Source of the DNA: Alphaproteobacteria bacterium
Lineage (GTDB): Bacteria; Pseudomonadota; Alphaproteobacteria; Paracaedibacterales; CAITNM01
Length of the DNA: 8,312 bases
NCBI GenBank assembly: GCA_947499175.1
Contig: CANMNU010000057.1
Location: 1-8,312 of the forward strand
Direction of reading: 5' to 3'
Under the pieces are notes generated by a model that worked only from the letters and a program-made list of their open reading frames with translations, was not told where the DNA came from and searched no databases. The translations under genes were made by a program, and so were the position numbers. Of this stretch, positions 1 through 6,053 are shown in pieces; positions within the stretch are counted from its first letter, which is position 1, and every line of letters starts with the position of its first letter.

Positions 1-81
1 AAAATTAAGATTTCTGCTTCTAAATAATTTATCACCTAAATAAACATAGAGTTTTTTAGTTGATGATTTAAACAAACCCAT
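1..81 (-). CDS. Possible partial CDS, unidentified (runs off window)
   Basis: An open frame on the minus strand starts with ATG at 81-79 and stays open to the window edge, giving 27 codons (begins MGLFKSSTKKLYVYLG). The frame is also open upstream of this ATG, with an alternative GTG at 99-97. The sequence before the ATG has only a weak purine stretch (GAAAGAAAT), so the start is uncertain. It lies about 67 bases downstream of the HAD gene's stop on the same strand and could be the next gene of that transcript. I do not recognise the family, and such a short open frame in AT-rich DNA could be chance. The longer frame reads like real protein (HPVLSKPVRVERN precedes the ATG), so it could also be a remnant of a degraded gene. 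Confidence 0.3.
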   Translation of the reverse strand, partial: MGLFKSSTKKLYVYLGDKLFRSRNLNF

Positions 82-148
82 ATTTCTTTCAACTCGCACT
101 GGTTTACTTAATACTGGATGAATATGGTTAATTTCTTACTAACAAGAA

Positions 149-946
149 TTACCATTTAAGAATTGGAGAAAAATAATTAGCCTTACTAGTGAATATTTGA
201 CTATCTCCATATGACTTGGTGATTAGCAAAGAATCAATTTTTTGGTTTAATGCTCCATTAATGTCAGTATATCCCGTGTCACCAGTCATTAAAACTCTTT
301 TTGGATTGCCTAATAATTTTAAAGATTCTGTAAATATTTTTGAAAAAGGTTTACCAAAATTTAGTACCCTTCCACCTAACTGCTGATAATGCATAGACAT
401 TAGACCGGGACGTATTTGTAATTTTTTTGATGATGGAGCAAAAATATCAGGGTTTGCACACAAGAAAGGTAAGTTACAAGCAATTGCTTTGCTAAAAACA
501 TGATCATATTGGCTTTGTATATTTTCTAATGTTTTAATATTTTTTGGAATTGCTAAACATAATATAGCATCTGCTTCCTCAATATTTTCACTAATTTTAT
601 GGTATGTATTAATATTTTCCCATGTGTCCCAATAATAGCTATCTATTACATAAAAATTTTGGGGGCTTTTATAACTACGTTTTATGTAATCTTTACATAA
701 ATCTCCAGCAGTAAACACTGATTTATAAAGCTCTTTCTTCAGGCCATATCTTTGTAAATTATTTGCACAACCTCTGTTTGAATATGGAGAGTTTGAAATT
801 AGAACAACAGTTTTATTTAAAGAATTAAGACGTATTAGTACGTCTAATGCATCTTCAAAAATTGGACCACCTTCATATAAAACCCCCCACAGATCAAATA
901 TGAATGAATCGTACATTTTCACAATTTCACGAAAACCTTTTAACAT
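149..946 (-). CDS. HAD-superfamily class IIA hydrolase (TIGR01459-like)
   Basis: 265-residue cytoplasmic phosphatase-like protein of the haloacid dehalogenase superfamily, in the NagD/class IIA branch. Motif I is D18-L-W-G-V-L, with the nucleophilic Asp at 18. The +2 position is Trp instead of the usual acid/base Asp, as is typical of this subfamily as I recall it. Motif II is the ISNS segment (S51). N-P-D at 165-167 resembles the class IIA cap-domain recognition segment. The motif III lysine is K199 (GKP), and the Mg-binding motif is GDTGYTD (D223, D228). The protein ends in Trp, as relatives do, so it looks complete. The ATG at 946 is preferred over Met11, because family members carry a short G-x-R-E-like lead before Y-D-x-x-x-x-D-x-W. 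No strong Shine-Dalgarno is visible for either start (GAAGGG lies 13 bases upstream). The substrate is unknown; a sugar phosphate or nucleotide is the family norm. Transcribed divergently from the binding-protein gene. Confidence 0.88.
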   Translation of the reverse strand: MLKGFREIVKMYDSFIFDLWGVLYEGGPIFEDALDVLIRLNSLNKTVVLISNSPYSNRGCANNLQRYGLKKELYKSVFTAGDLCKDYIKRSYKSPQNFYVIDSYYWDTWENINTYHKISENIEEADAILCLAIPKNIKTLENIQSQYDHVFSKAIACNLPFLCANPDIFAPSSKKLQIRPGLMSMHYQQLGGRVLNFGKPFSKIFTESLKLLGNPKRVLMTGDTGYTDINGALNQKIDSLLITKSYGDSQIFTSKANYFSPILKW

Positions 947-1123
947 TTTATTTTTTGCGCCCTTCAGTTTCTATAAATTTTTTATAAAAATTTTATTTAT
1001 TTTTTTAGCATGTTAGCATGTATACGGTGAAGTTTAAAAATAGACATTGTTATATTTTTATTTTTTTAGGAATATACTATTTTTATTGCAACATGTTCTG
1101 GAATATCTTCAACCATGAATCAA

Positions 1124-1153
1124 TTGGTTATTTATGCCTTGTTGGTCTAAACT
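1124..1153 (+). promoter_or_regulatory. Candidate promoter for the binding-protein gene
   Basis: TTGGTT (1124-1129) and TAAACT (1148-1153) are separated by 18 bases and resemble sigma-70 -35 and -10 boxes with imperfect matches. Transcription would begin near 1160, leaving a very short leader before the Shine-Dalgarno. Other AT-rich choices, such as TATACT around 1075, are possible. The 947-1180 region is otherwise a divergent, strongly AT-rich spacer that must hold promoters for both flanking genes. Confidence 0.22.
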
Positions 1154-1164
1154 AGGATTAACGT

Positions 1165-1171
1165 AGGAAGG
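1165..1171 (+). promoter_or_regulatory. Ribosome binding site AGGAAGG
   Basis: AGGAAGG sits 9 bases upstream of the ATG at 1181. It is the best Shine-Dalgarno match in the window and fixes the start of the binding-protein gene. Confidence 0.6.
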
Positions 1172-1180
1172 TTATTTAGA

Positions 1181-2215
1181 ATGATATCACTGCGACTATT
1201 TTTTATTGGCCTATTCGTTGCAGGTAGTGCTTTTTTTTTGGTTAAAGAGAATATGTCCACCCCAAGAATCCTTGTGTTACAAAGTTATGGTAGTGATTAT
1301 TCTTGGACGCGTGATGTTGATATAGGCATAAAAAGAATTTTGGAGAAAGAAAATACCATTAGCGTGAGATGGCACTACATGGACACAAAAAACCACCCAG
1401 AAAAACACTATATAAAAAAAATTGCTATTATTTCAAAACGTGTAATTGACCAATTCAAACCTAACGTAATTATTGCTGTGGATGATGATGCACAAGAATA
1501 CGTTGCTAAATACTACAATAACGATCCAAAAATTAAAATAGTTTTTTCAGGTGTTAATGGTACTAGAGAACAGTACGCTTTTGATAAGGCAAATAATGTC
1601 ACTGGAATTCTAGAGCGTTTACCAGCTGAAGGATTGGTTGATACTCTACGATTACTTTCTGGTACAGAAAGAATCATTAAAATTATTCATATAAGTGATG
1701 ATTCAGAAACCGTAAAACTTGATGATGTTTTCTTACATGATTACAACGGCTGGAAAAATGTTCAAATTCAACCATCTTTATTGGTCCGAACCTTTAATGA
1801 TTGGAAAGACGCAATCAAAAAAGGTTGTGAAGTTGCTGATTACATAATTATTTCAAATTACCGTAAAATTTACAAAAATAAAGATACTGAGGAAAAAGCT
1901 AGCACTAGTGAAATTATAAACTGGACAATGGAGAATTCAACAAAACCTGTGGTTGGCTTAAATACTTTTGTCTATGAAGATGGTGCTCATTTAGCTATTG
2001 CAACATCTCCATACGAACAAGGTGAAGTAGCTGCAGAGTTTGCAGTAGAAATCATTAAAAACAAGGTGTTACCCCCATATACCCAAACAAAGCAATTCGT
2101 TGTTGGAATAGATGAAAGATCAATTATTCCAGGCGGAAGATTTGCAAATCTTCCAAAAACTTATTTAGCATATGCCTTATATTCCCGAACATTTAGGCCA
2201 AAGCCTAAAAGCTGA
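1181..2215 (+). CDS. ABC_sub_bind-type periplasmic binding protein
   Basis: 344-residue protein with a hydrophobic N-terminal segment (about residues 4-21) acting as a signal peptide or uncleaved membrane anchor; there is no lipobox cysteine. The rest resembles the ABC_sub_bind (PF04392-like) family of two-lobed periplasmic binding proteins. Recognisable pieces are RILVLQSYGSDYSWTRDV (residues 29-46, first strand and ligand loop), PNVIIAVDDDAQEYV (94-108), the VFSGVN motif (121-126), NVTGILE (139-145) and the late DGAHLAIATSPYEQG segment (267-281). Members serve as the solute-binding part of uncharacterised ABC importers or as extracytoplasmic sensor domains of signalling proteins. No permease, ATPase, kinase or GGDEF domain is adjacent, so the ligand and partner are unknown and the protein is an orphan here. 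The start is supported by a strong AGGAAGG. A T9 run (1231-1239) lies in the signal-segment codons. Converges on the small secreted-protein gene. Confidence 0.82.
   Translation: MISLRLFFIGLFVAGSAFFLVKENMSTPRILVLQSYGSDYSWTRDVDIGIKRILEKENTISVRWHYMDTKNHPEKHYIKKIAIISKRVIDQFKPNVIIAVDDDAQEYVAKYYNNDPKIKIVFSGVNGTREQYAFDKANNVTGILERLPAEGLVDTLRLLSGTERIIKIIHISDDSETVKLDDVFLHDYNGWKNVQIQPSLLVRTFNDWKDAIKKGCEVADYIIISNYRKIYKNKDTEEKASTSEIINWTMENSTKPVVGLNTFVYEDGAHLAIATSPYEQGEVAAEFAVEIIKNKVLPPYTQTKQFVVGIDERSIIPGGRFANLPKTYLAYALYSRTFRPKPKS
2192..2209. other. Inverted repeat (7-bp stem, CAAA loop) at a convergent gene junction
   Basis: TTTAGGC and GCCTAAA form a perfect 7-bp stem around a 4-base loop, in the last codons of the binding-protein gene and just beyond the stop of the opposing small gene. 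It could slow or end transcription in both directions in this 10-base convergent junction. However, neither strand has a U-run immediately after the stem, so it is not a textbook intrinsic terminator. Confidence 0.35.
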
Positions 2216-2225
2216 AGGGCAGTTT

Positions 2226-2558
2226 TCACTTTTCTCTTTGCTTGACTTTGCATGCAAAGGATATCAATGCACATTTTTTTCTTCCTTTTTTTCCTAATGT
2301 TTTACGGATGTTTTTTTGTAAAATTAAATCACACCCTAATCTTGATGAAGTATCTGCGATAATATTGGCCAAAGCTTCTGAATGTTCACCAAGCTTTTTA
2401 GTTAGAAATTTTTTTCCATAAAATTTTCTATTTTTTTTAACTTTTTCTGATCTTAATTCATAAATTTGATTAAGTGATAACTCATTTGCATAACTATGAT
2501 TTGCATTACAAAATGCAAAAATAACTATGTAAAAAATAAACTTAAAATGTAAACGCAT
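2226..2558 (-). CDS. Small secreted basic protein, unknown function
   Basis: 110-residue protein with a clear Sec-type signal peptide. It has a positive N-terminus (MRLHFK), a hydrophobic core to about residue 17 and a likely signal peptidase I cleavage after S-Y-A24. The mature part of about 86 residues is rich in Lys/Arg (patches such as EKVKKNRKFYGKK and LGKKGRKK) and has three cysteines (76, 96, 103), so one disulfide and one free thiol could form in the periplasm. I recognise no family or catalytic motif. A secreted cationic protein could bind nucleic acid, lipopolysaccharide or a host surface, but this is guesswork. The ATG at 2558 has no good Shine-Dalgarno, though the signal peptide supports the start. 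A weak minus-strand promoter (TTGTCT at 2612-2607, AATAAA at 2589-2584, 17-base spacer) lies about 25 bases upstream. It is monocistronic, between a convergent and a divergent neighbour. Confidence 0.65.
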   Translation of the reverse strand: MRLHFKFIFYIVIFAFCNANHSYANELSLNQIYELRSEKVKKNRKFYGKKFLTKKLGEHSEALANIIADTSSRLGCDLILQKNIRKTLGKKGRKKCALISFACKVKQREK

Positions 2559-2623
2559 AATTTATGAACTTTTTGTGTATGTATTTATTGTAATCCCATA
2601 TCTTTAAGACAATATTAAAAAAC

Positions 2624-2653
2624 TTGCTTGTTCTTTACCCGTTATGGTTTAAT
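2624..2653 (+). promoter_or_regulatory. Candidate promoter for rne
   Basis: TTGCTT (2624-2629) and TTTAAT (2648-2653) are separated by 18 bases and resemble sigma-70 boxes. Transcription would start around 2660 and give a leader of about 77 bases before the rne ATG. The leader contains a possible long-loop hairpin: CCAGC at 2675-2679 pairs with GCTGG at 2698-2702. Confidence 0.35.
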
Positions 2654-2736
2654 CAGAAAAAAGCAAAAATAGCACCAGCACGTCATACGGATAATTAGCT
2701 GGAAAAATATATAGTCTACTGGAGATGCCTTAATTT

Positions 2737-4842
2737 ATGAATAAAAAATTATTAATTGACGCAGCGCACGCCGAAGAAACGCGAGTTGCTGTGGTTGATG
2801 GTGGTAATCTGGAAGAATTTGATTCTGAGAATTTTAGCAAAAAACAACTTAAATCAAATGTCTACCTAGCCAAAATCATACGAATTGAACCTTCACTACA
2901 AGCAGCTTTTGTAGAATACGGAGGAGACAAACATGGATTTTTACCTTTTGCAGAGATTCACCCGGATTATTATAGAATTCCTGTAGCTGATCGCAAAGAA
3001 CTACAGAATGACCTTAATACTGAAGCTACTGATGGGGTTGAAGAAGAAAGTCGCGCCCCAAAGCGAATTTATCGCTATAAAATTCAAGAGGTTATACAAA
3101 AACGTCAGATACTATTGATTCAAGTAGTTAGGGAGCAACGATCCAATAAGGGCGCTGCTTTGACTACATATATATCAATTGCTGGGCGTTATTGCGTATT
3201 AATGCCTAATTCAACTAATCGTACTGGAGGTATTTCACGAAAGATTCAGGACGATACCGATCGTAAGCGTTTAAAAGAGGTCTTGTCAGATTTAAAAGTG
3301 CCTGAGGGAATGAACTTGATTGTTCGAACAGCAGGCCAAGAGCGTTCAAAAATTGAGATCAGGCGTGACTACGATTACTTAATAAAGGTATGGGAAGATA
3401 TTCGTGAAAAAACCTTAAAATCAATAGCACCTTGCCTAATTTATGAGGATGGTGATTTAGTCAAACGTGCCATACGCGATATTTACACCCGCGAAATTGA
3501 TGAAGTTATCGTTGAAGGTGAAGAAGCTTATAAAGACGCAAAAGAATTCATGAAAATTCTAGTGCCAAGCCATGCAAAGAAAGTAAAATTATACAAAGAC
3601 TTACAAACTCCGTTATTTCACAAGTTTAAGGTTGAGCAGCACATTGAAAAAATGATGTTTCCAAAGGTGGAGTTGCCATCAGGTGGAACTTTAGTAATTA
3701 ACCATACTGAAGCTTTAGTTGCTATTGATGTGAACTCAGGTAGATCAACCAAGGAAAGAAATATCGAAGTTACGGCCTTAAAAACTAACTTAGAAGCTGC
3801 TCAAGAAATTGGTCGCCAGCTGAGGTTGCGTGACTTAGCAGGGCTACTTGTAATTGACTTTATTGATATGGATGATCATAAGTACATTCAACAAGTTGAA
3901 CAAAAACTTAGGGAATCGGTTAAGTTAGATAGAGCCCGCATTCAGATAGGCAGAATTAGTCAATTTGGCTTGCTAGAGCTTTCCAGACAAAGGCTAAGGC
4001 CAAGTTTAATGGAAAACCATACATCACCATGCGCACATTGCCACGGTACTGGAATAATTCGTTCTACTGAATCTTTAGCTTTGCAAGTTCTTCGAGCAAT
4101 TGAACGAGAAGCTATTAAGGGTAATTCTTGTGAAATTCAGGTATCTGTACCTAAGGGAACTGATCTGTATTTACTTAACCAAAAAAGACGTGAAATTATT
4201 CAAATTGAAAATCGCTTTGATACATCTATTTATGTCGTTAGAGAGAATATTTCCGTAACACCATTTTACAGAATTGATGTATTAAAACAAAAAGAAACAC
4301 CAATAATTTCTAAAGAAATTACGACTTTAAAAAATGAAGTAGAAGTAAAAGTGGCTCCTGCAACCATTGCAGAACCTACAAATTTAAGTGATACAGCGCA
4401 AACTGCAGTCGATGAAATCAAAAAAAGTAACAAAAAACGTCGTCGTAAAAAAAGTAATCAGCCAAAAGTTATTAATGCTGAAAGCACTACCGGTGACATT
4501 GTTGTTGATTTACCCATAAAAGCTGAACAAGAAAATAACAATATTGCGCCAGAAAGTGCTGTTCCTAAAAAAAATAATCAGCCACGCCATAAAAAAGTTA
4601 TAAAAACAGACGTTTCTGTTGATACAATCCAAGAAATACCAACAACAGTTAGTTCTGAAGCAAAGACTGATGATATAGTGGCCCCTCAATTTGGCAAAAA
4701 ACGCCGCCGTAATAGGAACCGCAAACGTAAGGAAGGGCAACCCGCTGAAGGCAACCTAGCTGAAAAAAGTTTGGCACCTGAAATTTCAGCAGAACCTGAT
4801 ATTGGTAAAAAAAAAAATTGGCTAAGGAGACTCCTAGACTAA
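2737..4842 (+). CDS. rne: Ribonuclease E (Rne/Rng family endoribonuclease)
   Basis: 701-residue single-strand-specific endoribonuclease for mRNA decay and rRNA/tRNA processing, complete at both ends. The S1 RNA-binding domain spans about residues 37-150 and carries an acidic/basic insert near 90-110, as in alphaproteobacteria. The 5'-sensor segment IVRTAG holds R197 and T198, matching R169/T170 of E. coli by recalled alignment. The DNase I-like catalytic core has D331 (AIDVNSG) and D374 (VIDFIDM), the counterparts of Mg-binding D303 and D346. The Zn-link C-A-H-C (432-435) joins protomers. From about 515 the tail is low-complexity with Arg/Lys clusters (KKRRRKK, KKRRRNRNRKRK), probably for RNA binding or degradosome contacts, and ends in a conserved-looking NWLRRLLD. 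It is much shorter than the 1061-residue E. coli enzyme, so the scaffold region is reduced. GGAG (2721-2724) lies 12 bases before the ATG, which is rather far, but the N-terminus matches the family. An A11 run (4807-4817) lies near the 3' end. Confidence 0.97.
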   Translation: MNKKLLIDAAHAEETRVAVVDGGNLEEFDSENFSKKQLKSNVYLAKIIRIEPSLQAAFVEYGGDKHGFLPFAEIHPDYYRIPVADRKELQNDLNTEATDGVEEESRAPKRIYRYKIQEVIQKRQILLIQVVREQRSNKGAALTTYISIAGRYCVLMPNSTNRTGGISRKIQDDTDRKRLKEVLSDLKVPEGMNLIVRTAGQERSKIEIRRDYDYLIKVWEDIREKTLKSIAPCLIYEDGDLVKRAIRDIYTREIDEVIVEGEEAYKDAKEFMKILVPSHAKKVKLYKDLQTPLFHKFKVEQHIEKMMFPKVELPSGGTLVINHTEALVAIDVNSGRSTKERNIEVTALKTNLEAAQEIGRQLRLRDLAGLLVIDFIDMDDHKYIQQVEQKLRESVKLDRARIQIGRISQFGLLELSRQRLRPSLMENHTSPCAHCHGTGIIRSTESLALQVLRAIEREAIKGNSCEIQVSVPKGTDLYLLNQKRREIIQIENRFDTSIYVVRENISVTPFYRIDVLKQKETPIISKEITTLKNEVEVKVAPATIAEPTNLSDTAQTAVDEIKKSNKKRRRKKSNQPKVINAESTTGDIVVDLPIKAEQENNNIAPESAVPKKNNQPRHKKVIKTDVSVDTIQEIPTTVSSEAKTDDIVAPQFGKKRRRNRNRKRKEGQPAEGNLAEKSLAPEISAEPDIGKKKNWLRRLLD

Positions 4843-4873
4843 TTAGATAAATCAAAAATTTTGCAAATCATAT

Positions 4874-4925
4874 GCTTGCTATCCTTTAATTGCAAAGCTT
4901 ATAGCGAAGCAACAACTTTTTATTA
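4874..4925 (+). terminator. Candidate intrinsic terminator after rne
   Basis: GCTTGCTAT (4874-4882) can pair with ATAGCGAAGC (4901-4910), a 9-bp stem with one bulged G and an 18-base loop. It is followed by AACAAC and then a T-rich stretch (TTTTTATTATT). The stem is about 30 bases past the rne stop in a convergent gap (4843-4999) with no other gene. The large loop and the six bases before the T-run make it imperfect. The same stem read on the other strand could also serve the opposing operon. Confidence 0.35.
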
Positions 4926-4999
4926 TTAGATACCCAAAAGTATTTTTTAAAGGAGCTGAAGAGATATTTTGTCATAAAATAGCGATGTTTTTAAATAAT

Positions 5000-6043
5000 T
5001 TATTCATAAACTGACCATATCTTTAAAATTTTATCCGCATACTCCGCAAAATCTATTAATCCAATGGCATACTCTGATACTCCAAGCGCGTCTTTTTTAA
5101 GCTCAGGGAATCCAATGCCAATACCAAAAAGACCCTTTGCCAAAATTCCTAAAAATTGATCATAAGGAAGATAACCATACGGTAAAATTTTAGGAAAAGT
5201 GCGGCGTTCAAATCCAACAGCATAAACAGCTTTAGAGCATTCATTTAGCTTTTCCATGAACTGTTCATCGCTTATATGAATTCTTTGCAAGTTATCTGGT
5301 AACTTTTCTTCAAGATTGTGTCGTGCCCAATCAGCTGCATACCCCTTTATTCCATTGTATGTGTACAATGTATAATTTTCCTGGAAAAAAGTGTACTTCA
5401 ATGGTGATTTATAAAAGTTAATAATCTTTTTTACGTTTCTATCCATCAAGTTATACATTGCAACGATTGCACTATGAGAGCTTCCAAAAACAGCAACAAC
5501 ATCAGATTCGTTACAGGCATCTTTTAGTAAATTAGGGTTTAATGCATTTTCCAAAGAAATTATTTTACCATAATACCCATCTATATGTAATTTTTTTGGC
5601 TTAGCTCCGATTGCAAGGATTATTTTTTTACTTTTAACAACTCCGCTAGAGGTTTTAAATACCCAATAACCTCCATTGTGCTCAATCTCTGTTACAAATT
5701 CTTTAAGTACCCTTACTTTTTTTATAAGTCGTTCGGTTATCCATTTTAATGGTTCGACAACGTGAGATAATTTACATGTTTGACCTGACGGCAAATGGTT
5801 GATTGCAAAGTCTATGTCACATTCTTGTAAACAAAATGACCGACAAGAATTAAGATAATCTCGGAAAAGTTTAACATCTGTGTTACCCAACACCTCAGAC
5901 CATTTTTGTCCAAGATCTCCAACCGCAAATGCAGGATCAACCCATAAAATTGTTTTCGGGTCACATCCTGAATCAATAAGTTTTCCAATAACAACTATAC
6001 CGGCAGGTCCCGCCCCTACTACAGTCCATTCTGGCGTATTCAC
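5000..6043 (-). CDS. FAD/NAD(P)-dependent oxidoreductase, flavin-monooxygenase-like
   Basis: 347-residue cytoplasmic protein with two dinucleotide-binding folds. The FAD site is at the extreme N-terminus: V-V-G10-A-G12-P-A-G15, with the acidic residue of the second strand at D36. ILAIGAKP (142-149) is the usual strand closing the FAD domain. VVAVFGSSHSA (182-192) is the second Rossmann turn, with G-S-S-H-S-A replacing the common G-x-G-x-S-A, and probably binds NAD(P)H. YAVGFERR (274-281) resembles the late FAD-contact strand. The layout fits Pyr_redox_3/flavin-containing or N-hydroxylating monooxygenases. There is no redox-active CxxC, which argues against a disulfide reductase. The start is GTG: 6043-6041 overlaps the symporter's TGA (GTGA), with AGAGGG four bases upstream, implying coupled translation as the last gene of the operon. 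The substrate is unknown; the product of the decarboxylase two genes upstream is an attractive candidate. Confidence 0.82.
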   Translation of the reverse strand: MNTPEWTVVGAGPAGIVVIGKLIDSGCDPKTILWVDPAFAVGDLGQKWSEVLGNTDVKLFRDYLNSCRSFCLQECDIDFAINHLPSGQTCKLSHVVEPLKWITERLIKKVRVLKEFVTEIEHNGGYWVFKTSSGVVKSKKIILAIGAKPKKLHIDGYYGKIISLENALNPNLLKDACNESDVVAVFGSSHSAIVAMYNLMDRNVKKIINFYKSPLKYTFFQENYTLYTYNGIKGYAADWARHNLEEKLPDNLQRIHISDEQFMEKLNECSKAVYAVGFERRTFPKILPYGYLPYDQFLGILAKGLFGIGIGFPELKKDALGVSEYAIGLIDFAEYADKILKIWSVYE

Positions 6044-6053
6044 ATAACCCTCT
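6040..6053 (-). promoter_or_regulatory. GTGA stop/start overlap with Shine-Dalgarno
   Basis: The symporter stop TGA and the oxidoreductase start GTG share bases, giving a 4-base GTGA overlap. AGAGGG (complement of 6048-6053), inside the last symporter codons, is the ribosome binding site. This arrangement is typical of translational coupling by termination-reinitiation. Confidence 0.65.

Noticed and set aside
1115..1150. 11-codon ORF (MNQLVIYALLV) as a leader peptide for the binding-protein gene
   Set aside because: No Shine-Dalgarno, no run of regulatory codons and no attenuator hairpin follow it.
2725..2733. ATG CCT TAA mini-ORF directly after GGAG in the rne leader
   Set aside because: There is no spacing between GGAG and the ATG, so initiation there is unlikely; probably coincidental.
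4510..4855. Two minus-strand ORFs (4510-4740, 4649-4855) opposite the rne tail
   Set aside because: They are antisense to the low-complexity A-rich tail, which creates Phe/Leu-rich shadow frames; no start signal or domain is evident.
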